Shown piece by piece: positions 10,614-17,631 of a DNA stretch of 64,000 nt. The stretch spans positions 1,364,001 to 1,428,000 of the forward strand of contig NZ_CP128400.1 of assembly GCF_030389965.1 (NCBI RefSeq). The letters are read 5' to 3'. Below the pieces are notes generated by a model. It was not told the DNA's origin, did no database searches, and was given only the letters and a program-made list of their open reading frames with translations. The first letter of the stretch is position 1. Every line of letters starts with the position of its first letter. This DNA is from Candidatus Chlorohelix allophototropha (GTDB lineage Bacteria > Chloroflexota > Chloroflexia > Chloroheliales > Chloroheliaceae). The position numbers and the translations under genes are program-made.

Positions 10614-10697
10614 GCCTGGGTGGCGGAATGGCAGACGCGGCGGTCTCAAAAACCGTTGGGCTAATCACCCGTGTGGGTTCGACTCCCACTCCAGGCA
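10614..10697 (+). tRNA. tRNA-Leu (anticodon CAA)
   Basis: 84 nt with a class II long variable arm. The acceptor arm GCCTGGG pairs with TCCAGGC (one G-T pair), with A as discriminator. The anticodon stem CGGT/ACCG encloses loop CTCAAAA, giving anticodon CAA, which reads UUG. The T arm GTGGG-TTCGACT-CCCAC is perfect. CCA is not encoded. Confidence 0.95.
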
Positions 10698-10698
10698 T

Positions 10699-10771
<73 letters not shown>

Positions 10772-10774
10772 TGA

Positions 10775-10808
10775 TAAAAAAAAGCGAGCGCTTTGCCCGC
10801 TTTTTTTT
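10775..10808 (+). terminator. Intrinsic terminator of the tRNA unit, possibly bidirectional
   Basis: An A-run, the arm AAAGCG(A)GC, a short loop and the arm GC(C)CGCTTT followed by eight T form a hairpin a few bases after tRNA-Thr. The A-run on the other side would give a T-tail on the minus strand, so it may also stop transcripts of the hydrolase gene at 10830. Confidence 0.7.
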
Positions 10809-10829
10809 CAAATTTATCTCAAAGGGCTT

Positions 10830-11861
10830 TCAATTCTCCGAGTGCGCCAAAAGATCGTTCCTCTTCCCAATTGAATTTTTCCCCAAGTGCATTATCATCA
10901 ACTCCCCAACTTGTTTTGGCAATTCTGCCAGAATTAAATGTCCACACTTAGGCATTTCAAAGTAGGTAAGATTTGGGATTAGGTCTGCTAACGCTTTAGC
11001 ATTCTTTTTGCCGATAACCCGATCATGTGAACCCGGCACCAGCAAAGTTGGCGCTTTAACAGCGGCACACCAAAGGGGCAACTCATCTAGCACTGGTTTT
11101 GACATGATGTCACGGGCGCTATTGTACGAGGTGCGGAAGGGGCAATCACGGAGACTAAGTAAGCCGTATAAAATGTCGCGCTTGTCCACCGGGTTTTTAG
11201 TGAGTGTCAATCGAGAGTAGTAGTAAACAAACCGCCAACTTCTAGGACCCATAGGACGCAAAACTTTACTGAAAACAGTGCTAAGCGTTATCGGCATAAC
11301 CTTTACTACAATCGGATTATATCGGAATAAACCAAAATTAAAGGCAGTCAAGGTGGCAACATGTTCAGGATATTTTGCGGCATAAGATACTGCTATAACA
11401 GAACCTAGCGAAAAAGTAGCAACGTGGAATTTCTCCAATTTAAAATGCTGGCGTATAGCTTCGAGGTCATTCACATAAGCCTTGATACTATAGTCATCAT
11501 TTCCCGGATGGTTTTCATCGCTCAAGCCATGCCCACGTAGATCATAATTGATTGTACGATACCCGCCCTCGTTGAGCTTGCCAATGATTGAATGCCACCA
11601 GAAACTACTACAATCCCAGCCATGAACCAAAATCACCGCCTCACCATCCGCGGGCCCCTCATCCATTATAAAGTGCTTAACCCCGTTGATTTCAACAAAT
11701 TTCCCTGCCGCAATTTTGGCAAGGTCATCTTCTATCTCAGCGCGGCGTTTAGCTTTGAGACGCGGCTGGTACAACTCTTTTTTTAGGCTCTCGATGTAAT
11801 CAACCGCTTTTGAGGTGAGTAACCCGGCAGAGGCAGCATTGGTATCATTTACTTTAAGCAT
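10830..11861 (-). CDS. Alpha/beta-fold hydrolase
   Basis: A 343-residue soluble hydrolase. The oxyanion-hole region is VILVHGWDCSSFWWHS (about residue 76). The nucleophile elbow reads FHVATFSLGSVIA, so the Ser is kept but the first glycine of the usual G-x-S-x-G is Thr. The acid lies in VPGSHDRV and the catalytic His in KCGHLILAELP near residue 310, so a complete Ser-Asp-His triad can be drawn. No signal peptide is apparent. Divergent from the cytochrome/fmoA unit across a 302-base spacer, it could share regulation with photosynthesis genes, but the sequence does not identify its substrate. Its resemblance to BchO-type hydrolases is only at fold level. Confidence 0.85.
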   Translation of the reverse strand: MLKVNDTNAASAGLLTSKAVDYIESLKKELYQPRLKAKRRAEIEDDLAKIAAGKFVEINGVKHFIMDEGPADGEAVILVHGWDCSSFWWHSIIGKLNEGGYRTINYDLRGHGLSDENHPGNDDYSIKAYVNDLEAIRQHFKLEKFHVATFSLGSVIAVSYAAKYPEHVATLTAFNFGLFRYNPIVVKVMPITLSTVFSKVLRPMGPRSWRFVYYYSRLTLTKNPVDKRDILYGLLSLRDCPFRTSYNSARDIMSKPVLDELPLWCAAVKAPTLLVPGSHDRVIGKKNAKALADLIPNLTYFEMPKCGHLILAELPKQVGELMIMHLGKNSIGKRNDLLAHSEN

Positions 11862-12163
11862 AGGGATCCACCTTAATCTATTTGAAAGAAATGAGACTTC
11901 TGTAATTAATTTATGACTAAGTTGGGATATGCGCAGTAGTAACCACTACAAAACCTATTGTTCAAAATTTGTCGAAGATGGCGCAGAATCGAGGGTGTAG
12001 CAAAAACTACCGCACCCTGAAGCCAGTTTTAATAGAATAAACTCAATAGTAAATACCTGTTTGCTTACGTAGGAATAACTCTTCTTGCGTTTAATTTTTA
12101 ACGCCCATCAAGCCTTTAAGTATCTAGTATCCGGCAAGTCTAGCTAGACAGGAGAGAAAACCA
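11862..12163. other. Divergent intergenic region upstream of the cytochrome-fmoA unit
   Basis: This 302-base spacer holds the 5' signals of the hydrolase (minus) and the cytochrome gene (plus). I find no hexamer pair close to TTGACA/TATAAT at 16-18 bases on the plus strand. Two dyads stand out. At 11992-12018, AGGGTGTAG and CTACCGCACCCT can fold into a stem with a CCG bulge region. At 12087-12104, GCGTT and AACGC flank eight A/T-rich bases. Either may be an operator. GGAGAG at 12151-12156 is the ribosome-binding site of the GTG-started cytochrome. Confidence 0.5.
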
Positions 12164-12721
12164 GTGGCTTACCAACCTAAACAAAACAGAAATGTTAGGA
12201 CGGTGTTGGGAGAACCCCGTGTACAACTGGTGGTTTACACTGTCTGGTTCAGTGGTATTATCATCGGGGCGATCCTGCTCTTTTTCCTCGGTTTTCTGGT
12301 AGCAGGCGACTATAACGGGCGCACCCAGCAGACTGCTCGAGAAGCGGCCGGTCCTGCATACGCTAAAATCCCACTAACCGCCGACGGTACGAAGATTGCG
12401 TACGTGGAAGCGTGGAAAACCCAAGGAGCACAGGGTGAGGAAGCGCTGAAAAGTGCCCTTGCTCAAGGGCAAGCTAACTTTAATCGCATTTGTGTCGGTT
12501 GTCATTATGGTCCTCCGACCATTACCAGTATCGGCGCGTGGTTGGGTGATCTTTACCAAACCGCAACTCTTTACAATGGTACGCCCGTGAACGATGCAAA
12601 TGTAGTGAAGTTTATCTTACTAGGACATGGAAATATGCCTTCCGGCATTCCATTGCCTCAGCAGGCAGTAAATATTATGCTCTATTTGAAACAGCAGACG
12701 AGTGGCACGCCAACCAAGTGA
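12164..12721 (+). CDS. Membrane-anchored monohaem cytochrome c, candidate photosynthetic electron carrier
   Basis: 185 residues from a GTG with GGAGAG seven bases upstream. A short basic N-terminus is followed by one transmembrane helix (about 22-48: VQLVVYTVWFSGIIIGAILL onward) that tethers the protein with its C-terminus outside. The haem site is CVGCH (Cys 110, Cys 113, His 114); Met 158 in GHGNMPSG is the probable sixth ligand, as in class I cytochromes c. The single haem and its position just upstream of fmoA in the same direction suggest a role in electron delivery near the photosynthetic apparatus, perhaps to the type I reaction centre. This role is inference from context. It differs from green sulfur PscC, which has several N-terminal helices, so I give no gene symbol. 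Confidence 0.88.
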   Translation: MAYQPKQNRNVRTVLGEPRVQLVVYTVWFSGIIIGAILLFFLGFLVAGDYNGRTQQTAREAAGPAYAKIPLTADGTKIAYVEAWKTQGAQGEEALKSALAQGQANFNRICVGCHYGPPTITSIGAWLGDLYQTATLYNGTPVNDANVVKFILLGHGNMPSGIPLPQQAVNIMLYLKQQTSGTPTK

Positions 12722-12766
12722 AACCAAGGCGAAATGCAGTCTGCCCTTTAGTTTAACCTATCAGTC

Positions 12767-12822
12767 GTCAGTGGGTAGCAGTCGTAAGCAAACTGCTGGC
12801 GACGCGGCTATTGACAACTGAC
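12767..12822 (+). other. Nested inverted repeats between cytochrome gene and fmoA
   Basis: GTCAGT (12767-12772) pairs with ACTGAC (12817-12822), and inside it AGCAGT (12777-12782) pairs with ACTGCT (12792-12797). There is no T-run, so full termination is unlikely. An RNA structure here could act as a processing or stability element that lets the fmoA part of a shared transcript accumulate. This is a hypothesis based on geometry only. Confidence 0.4.
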
Positions 12823-12855
12823 AAGCCACAAGTATTTTAGAAGGAGGATTCCCGT

Positions 12856-13977
12856 ATGCCAGCATTCCTTGAAGGAAGGGCAGAGCAAGGGAAGGGTCTG
12901 GCCGATTGGCGCTGCCGCTACGATAACGATTGGTGGGCTAACATTACAGCCCGTGCTACGATAGGTTGCCCAGCGGCAGTACCCAAACTCCCACTCGAAT
13001 CCGAGATAGAGTTTAGAGCTAGGCCCAAGGGTGACGATATCTCCGACATTACGGTTCGCGTTGAATCGATTGTGGAGGGCGTTAAGAAGGGCTTGGAAAT
13101 AAACGCACTTATCACGGACCTAGATGATAAAACCCGTGAGAGTAAGGGCTATGGGCGCATTATCGTAGGCGATTTCATACACCCATTTGAGTGGCGCGGC
13201 ACAGTTCGGCGAGAAACTTACGTTCCCGATAGCAGCCTAAATCTGACCCGATCCCAGACCTATATCGGTGGTCGTTTGTTCCATGATGTTACGGCACGTA
13301 TTGCGCTTGATACCCAGATTGCTCGTGAAGCATGGGAGCAAGTTCGTACTGTGACCGCCAAGAACAGCGAAGTCTTAACTAAGACTGTGTTCTTTGGTCC
13401 TCTATGGAGCACTGCTGATCTCACCGGTCAATTGTATGAGGATATTCAGGTTCGCACCCTGAGTGCTAGTGAGGGCAAAACCCTTAGCCGTGTATCCTTC
13501 GTTACAAGTGGTACTGGTCAAGTGGACAGTATTACCTACTGGACTCGCCTATTCCCGGTGTCTCAGTTGAAAGGTCGCGAAGCCTACGTAAAAGCGAAAT
13601 TTGTAACCGATGGTGCAAGTATCCGCGTGGCTGCCGAAGCTGAATTACCCAGTGGTGTAGAACGAGCCGGTAACTTGCTAAAGGTTATTGACCATCCGCA
13701 AATACCAATCCTGCATCATGGTATTCCAGCACAACCCATCCCGTTGGACTTGGAGTTCAATTATACGCTTACTACGCCAGATGGCTGGAGAATTCAGAAA
13801 GCAGAGCCGACCTTCCGCAAGAAGATTGGGCGAAATAGCTATCTGTTCCAGGGCGGTAGTTATCTGGGTTTTGTTAACACAATTGCCCGTGGCAATATTA
13901 CACCGTTTGACGTATTCTTTGAGCCTGAAGATGGTTCAGTCTCTTTGAGCCCGAACGCTGCTATTGCTATTAAGTAA
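12856..13977 (+). CDS. fmoA: Bacteriochlorophyll a protein FmoA (Fenna-Matthews-Olson antenna)
   Basis: FMO forms a water-soluble trimer that carries bacteriochlorophyll a and passes excitation from the chlorosome baseplate to a type I reaction centre at the cytoplasmic membrane face. The 373-residue product aligns along its full length with the family: VGDFIHPFEWRG, GGRLFHDVTARIALD, SGTGQVDSITYWTRLFP, VIDHPQIPILHHGI and GGSYLGFVNTIARG. The five histidines that ligate bacteriochlorophyll in green sulfur FMO (about 110, 145, 290, 297, 298) correspond to His 109, 143, 280, 287 and 288. The two cysteines linked to redox quenching in Chlorobaculum (49 and 353) align with Ser 49 and Ala 344. A ~18-residue tail extends past the usual C-terminus. 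No signal peptide or membrane helix is visible. AAGGAGG at 12841-12847 is a very strong ribosome site, and a perfect terminator follows at 14261. Confidence 0.95.
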   Translation: MPAFLEGRAEQGKGLADWRCRYDNDWWANITARATIGCPAAVPKLPLESEIEFRARPKGDDISDITVRVESIVEGVKKGLEINALITDLDDKTRESKGYGRIIVGDFIHPFEWRGTVRRETYVPDSSLNLTRSQTYIGGRLFHDVTARIALDTQIAREAWEQVRTVTAKNSEVLTKTVFFGPLWSTADLTGQLYEDIQVRTLSASEGKTLSRVSFVTSGTGQVDSITYWTRLFPVSQLKGREAYVKAKFVTDGASIRVAAEAELPSGVERAGNLLKVIDHPQIPILHHGIPAQPIPLDLEFNYTLTTPDGWRIQKAEPTFRKKIGRNSYLFQGGSYLGFVNTIARGNITPFDVFFEPEDGSVSLSPNAAIAIK

Positions 13978-14260
13978 GCAACGAACTTGGTAATTGCTAC
14001 TAATTCTCGGATACAGATTCCTCATCCTAAACCCGAGAGTTAGTGGCAAATGCATTTTTAATTAGATATATCCTTAACTTATTTAACTGAGATGGCTTGA
14101 ACAGGTAGAAGCTGGTGAAGTTGTATTTATAGATAATTATTTTATCTGATAGATACTGTTTATTGGTTGCTACCGATCGCGAAAGCGGTGAGCTTGCTAG
14201 GTTAGATAGGTGAGCAAGTCAATATAGTTAGTGACAGTGAGTAAGTGAATCCAACAAGCC
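13978..14260. other. Spacer between fmoA and its terminator
   Basis: About 280 bases with no open frame I would call a gene and no clear promoter. It forms a long 3' untranslated stretch of the fmoA transcript if the hairpin at 14261 is its terminator. Confidence 0.4.
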
Positions 14261-14299
14261 AAAGCTGGTCCTTTGAGTGAGGGGACCAGCTTTTTTTTT
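14261..14299 (+). terminator. Strong intrinsic terminator downstream of fmoA
   Basis: AAAGCTGGTCC (14261-14271) pairs without mismatch over 11 bases with GGACCAGCTTT (14283-14293), and the T-run continues to 14299. It ends at the stop codon of the convergent purA-like gene. It is well placed to end the cytochrome-fmoA transcript. Confidence 0.85.
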
Positions 14300-15650
14300 A
14301 CCCGTAATTCCCCATTACTCGACTCATATTTATCGGTCTCAGAGGATCACGCATCACAATGGTATCTTTTTGATCCGGTCCAGTAGAAACTATATCCACA
14401 TTAACCCCAACCAGCGTACCGATTCGCTTTATGAAATTCTGACAATTAGCCGGTAATTCATCAAAGCTTTTAATATGGGCAGTTGGAGCTTCCCAGCCCG
14501 GTAATTCTTCATAAACAGGGGTAGCTATTTTAAGTGTTCCAATATCAGAGGGGAACCGTCGCACGTTGGTATCATATACTTGATACTCAGTACAAATCTT
14601 GACAATTTTGAAATCATCCAGTGCATCGAGGTTGGTAATCGCCAGAGAAGTTAAGCCATTTAGCTGTGCTACAAAACGGGCTGCAACCGTATCGAACCAA
14701 CCATAGCGGCGATATCGCTCACCTGTAATGGGGTTGGTAGCTCTGCGCCCTCCACGGCTGTTGTCCTGGCTTCGAAAGCTTACCAATGGTGCGCCTTCTT
14801 CTTTTGACATTTCGGTCGGGAATGGTCCGGTCTGAGAGCGAATTATGTAAGCGCTAAAGACACCCAGCGACGCTTTTATGACCGAAGGTGGAAGCCCACA
14901 CCCGATACAAGCCGCACCAACGGTTGGCGAAGCATTGGAGACATATGGATAAGATCCAAAGTCAAGGTCTAGCATCGAACCTTGATCGCTTTCCAGAATG
15001 ATTGTGTGATTATCTTCAATTGCTTTTTGAAGAATCAGGCGAGTATCAAAAATGCGTTCACGCATTGCTCGCCCGTAACTGAGATATTGCTGGTAGATTT
15101 CACGCAGATTTAGGGGTTCTTGTTTGTAAACCTTGGTGAGTATGTCGTTCTTAACGGTCAGCGTTTTGCTCAAGCGCGATAAAAACTGTTCTTCCTGAAT
15201 CAGGTCGCCAACTCTTATCCCTATTCGACTCACCTTATCAGCATAGGCAGGTCCAAGACCTGAACCTAGGGTATCAATAATAGGAGTTCCATAAACCCTG
15301 CGTTCTTGTTCTTCAAACAAAGGATGGTAAGGCATTATCAAATGAGCTTGCTCGCTGATAAAAAGCCTTTTAAGATTAATCCCGTTACCGACAAGGGCTT
15401 CCATCTCTTCTACAACCCGTTTAGGGTCGAGCACCATGCCCGCGCCAAGTATTGTGATTACTTTATTGTTAAATATGCTGCGTGGAATAAATTGAAGATT
15501 AAAACGACCCTGCTCGTTGATTACGGGCTGGCGTATATGTCCCCCACCACTATAACGTACCACAACTTTGGCTTGCTCGGCCAGAATCTCGGTAAATTTA
15601 CCCTTGCCTTCTTCGCCCCATTGCCCGCCAATTAAAGCCATTACCGACAT
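14298..15650 (-). CDS. PurA-like protein (adenylosuccinate synthetase family) with altered active site
   Basis: The 450-residue product has the PurA fold throughout: GGQWGEEGKGK, LFISEQAHLIMPYHPLFEE, GPAYADKVSRIGIRVGDL, ESDQGSMLDLDFGSYPYV, GPFPTEM, RRYGWFDTVAARFVAQLN and IVSTGPDQKDTIVMRDP. PurA makes adenylosuccinate from IMP, GTP and aspartate. However, the catalytic Asp of WGDEGKGK is Glu 13, and the loop that is GGHNAGHT in E. coli is GGGHIRQP, so the catalytic His is Gln 41. TTGRGIGP is TLGSGLGP, and the NTTAGG phosphate loop is SPTVGA. These changes lie in conserved contact sites, so it may use another substrate or be a paralogue beside a standard PurA elsewhere. A hairpin overlaps its ribosome site. 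Family confident; activity doubtful. Confidence 0.8.
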   Translation of the reverse strand: MSVMALIGGQWGEEGKGKFTEILAEQAKVVVRYSGGGHIRQPVINEQGRFNLQFIPRSIFNNKVITILGAGMVLDPKRVVEEMEALVGNGINLKRLFISEQAHLIMPYHPLFEEQERRVYGTPIIDTLGSGLGPAYADKVSRIGIRVGDLIQEEQFLSRLSKTLTVKNDILTKVYKQEPLNLREIYQQYLSYGRAMRERIFDTRLILQKAIEDNHTIILESDQGSMLDLDFGSYPYVSNASPTVGAACIGCGLPPSVIKASLGVFSAYIIRSQTGPFPTEMSKEEGAPLVSFRSQDNSRGGRRATNPITGERYRRYGWFDTVAARFVAQLNGLTSLAITNLDALDDFKIVKICTEYQVYDTNVRRFPSDIGTLKIATPVYEELPGWEAPTAHIKSFDELPANCQNFIKRIGTLVGVNVDIVSTGPDQKDTIVMRDPLRPINMSRVMGNYG

Positions 15651-15665
15651 AGAGGTACTACCTCT
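15651..15665 (-). promoter_or_regulatory. Palindrome occluding the ribosome-binding site of the purA-like gene
   Basis: AGAGGTA and TACCTCT form a perfect 7-base inverted repeat around one central base, directly abutting the start codon at 15650. In the transcript the GAGG ribosome site lies in one arm, so a hairpin or a bound protein could block translation. Confidence 0.45.
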
Positions 15666-15725
15666 TTGCTCAAACGATATGCTGCGTTGAAATTAAAAAG
15701 AGTTACAAACTTCCCGCTGAAACTA

Positions 15726-16871
15726 CTATGACCCAACCCGGAATCGCCCAAAGAACCCGCCTTTATCATCTTTATCACGTTGGGATTCTTTGCCGATTTG
15801 TTCCCGCGGCATAGTACGCGCCATTTGCTGAAGTAACTGCCGTTGTTCTTCGCTAAGTTTTCGGGGTACTATTATTTTGAAAGTAATAATTTGATCTCCC
15901 CGCCCGTTTCCCCGCAATAACGGTACTCCCCGCTCTTTTAACCTGATAATGTCACCGTGTTGAGTACCCGGTTTAACTTCTATTTCTAACGCTCCATCTA
16001 CCGTTGGCACTTCAATCTTATCACCCAGAGTAGCCTGCCATAAATTGAGCGGCACATCAACCATTATATGGTTTTCCACTCGCTTAAAAATGGGATGCTC
16101 TTTAATCGCTATACCCACAAACAGATTACCGGGTAGGGTACCACGAGGACCTGCTTCACCTTCGCCGCTTATTCGAATTTGTGAGTTGGAGTCAATCCCG
16201 GCTGGAACCTTGACCAGCAAGCGTTTGCTTACCTTAACCCTTCCTTCACCTCGGCATTCTTTGCAGGGGGTGCTTACAATCCGCCCATCGCCTCGACAAC
16301 GGTCACAGGTTGTTACACTCACAAATTGACCAAAGATGCTGCTCTGTACACGGCGTACTTCTCCAGAACCGTTACAATTAGGACATTTAGCGGTTTCGAC
16401 TCCCGGCTCGCTTTTACTACCCTTGCAGCGCGCGCATGTGTCGAAACGTGCAATTTCGATTTCTTTTTCAGTGCCAAAAACTGCTTCTTCAAATTCAAGG
16501 GTAATGGTGGTTTTTAGGTCAGCACCCCTTTGTGGACTAGCACGACGCGCTCCTCCGGGTCCTCCTGACCCACCAAAGAATTGCTCAAATATATCGCTGA
16601 AACCACCCATTCCGCCAAAACCTTCAAATGGGTTAGCGCCTGCTCCAGACATACCGGCGTGACCAAACTGGTCGTAAGTGGCGCGTTTTTTAGCGTCACT
16701 AAGGACTTCATAGGCTTCTTTGACTTCTTTGAATTTTTCTTCAGCATCCGCTTCTTTATTGACATCAGGATGGAACTTCATCGCCAAGCGGCGATATGCT
16801 TTTTTAATCTCATCTTCGGTTGCTGACCGGGTAACTCCCAGCACTTCGTAGAAATCACGTTTTGAAGCCAT
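15726..16871 (-). CDS. dnaJ: Chaperone protein DnaJ
   Basis: Co-chaperone that delivers unfolded clients to DnaK and stimulates its ATPase. The 381-residue type I DnaJ has a J domain (1-70) with HPD in MKFHPDVN, a Gly/Phe-rich linker (about 75-110), and four zinc motifs [24 protein letters not shown] and CKECRGEG between ~145 and 210, followed by the C-terminal substrate-binding domains. It follows grpE by 82 bases in the hrcA-grpE-dnaJ order. dnaK is not present in the window, so this heat-shock cluster is split. Expected to be under CIRCE/HrcA control. Confidence 0.97.
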   Translation of the reverse strand: MASKRDFYEVLGVTRSATEDEIKKAYRRLAMKFHPDVNKEADAEEKFKEVKEAYEVLSDAKKRATYDQFGHAGMSGAGANPFEGFGGMGGFSDIFEQFFGGSGGPGGARRASPQRGADLKTTITLEFEEAVFGTEKEIEIARFDTCARCKGSKSEPGVETAKCPNCNGSGEVRRVQSSIFGQFVSVTTCDRCRGDGRIVSTPCKECRGEGRVKVSKRLLVKVPAGIDSNSQIRISGEGEAGPRGTLPGNLFVGIAIKEHPIFKRVENHIMVDVPLNLWQATLGDKIEVPTVDGALEIEVKPGTQHGDIIRLKERGVPLLRGNGRGDQIITFKIIVPRKLSEEQRQLLQQMARTMPREQIGKESQRDKDDKGGFFGRFRVGS

Positions 16872-16953
16872 TAATATACCTGTCTTTTTCTTAAATTCAG
16901 TTTAATCAAAACCGCATACCCCGTCAAGAGGAAGCGCTAAATAGAAACGATTT

Positions 16954-17496
16954 TTAGCCCCTTCCAACCTTAACTGCTGCCGGTCTAAGCACTCTATCGC
17001 CCATCATGTAACCTTTTTGATAAACTTCGGTTACTATATCTTTATCTCCGTTTCCATCTTCATCTCTCTGTACGGCATCATGGAAGCGAGGGTCAAAATC
17101 TGCGTCTTTCGCATCGAATGAACTGATGCCTTCTTGATCAAGCAGGGTTTTTAATTTCTTTTCTATTAAACTGACCCCATTAACCCACGGCTCAACTTTC
17201 AAATTGTCAGGAGTAGATGAAAGCGCTCGTTCAAAATCATCTACTATGGGTAATAGTCGCAATATCACTCTTGATTTTACATCAGCATTTAAATTAGCGC
17301 GTTCGATTTCGGTGCGTCGTTTTAAATTTTGAAAATCAGCCAGAGAGCGTTTCCAGTTGTCTGCCAATTCCGCGGATTTCTTTTGTTCTTCCACCAATAG
17401 CGCTTCCAATTCTTCTACTGTACGTACGGTGGTTTCGGTGACTGCTTCACCTGTGCTATCTGTTTCCTGATTGGTTTGTTTGGTCGTTTCTTCCAT
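16954..17496 (-). CDS. grpE: Nucleotide exchange factor GrpE
   Basis: Releases ADP from DnaK. The acidic, Glu/Thr-rich N-terminus is followed by a long helix (LEALLVEEQKKSAELADNWK) and the conserved core FQNLKRRTEIER and LRLLPIVDDFERAL, ending in the beta domain with GYMMGDRVLRPAAVKV. I prefer the ATG at 17496 because AGAGGA lies six bases upstream; an ATG at 17526 would add ten basic residues but has no ribosome site. Length is then 180 residues, normal for the family. It sits between hrcA and dnaJ. Confidence 0.95.
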   Translation of the reverse strand: MEETTKQTNQETDSTGEAVTETTVRTVEELEALLVEEQKKSAELADNWKRSLADFQNLKRRTEIERANLNADVKSRVILRLLPIVDDFERALSSTPDNLKVEPWVNGVSLIEKKLKTLLDQEGISSFDAKDADFDPRFHDAVQRDEDGNGDKDIVTEVYQKGYMMGDRVLRPAAVKVGRG

Positions 17497-17631
17497 TTTC
17501 ATTCCTCTTCTTCTACCTTTTCTCATCAGGATATGTTTGAATATTATTCTATTCTCACAATTAAGCGCGTCGAGTGGGGCTTTGATAATGAAACCCTTCG
17601 CCGCGCACTTGATAAATATAGCGACCGTTCT

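Noticed and set aside
10830-11861. Naming the hydrolase BchO because it lies near fmoA
   Set aside because: Only the general alpha/beta fold is shared, and no magnesium chelatase or other bch gene is nearby.
12164-12721. Calling the cytochrome PscC
   Set aside because: PscC of green sulfur bacteria has several N-terminal membrane helices; this protein has one. The electron-donor role is only inferred, so no symbol was given.
12811-12838. TTGACA-16-TATTTT promoter directly before fmoA
   Set aside because: The predicted start point would fall in the ribosome site at 12841-12847, so the mRNA could not be translated efficiently; the -35 also overlaps the hairpin arm. Chance match is more likely.
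14298-15650. Labelling the PurA-like gene as phage PurZ
   Set aside because: The substitutions differ from those I know in PurZ, and there is no phage context such as a polymerase or DatZ.
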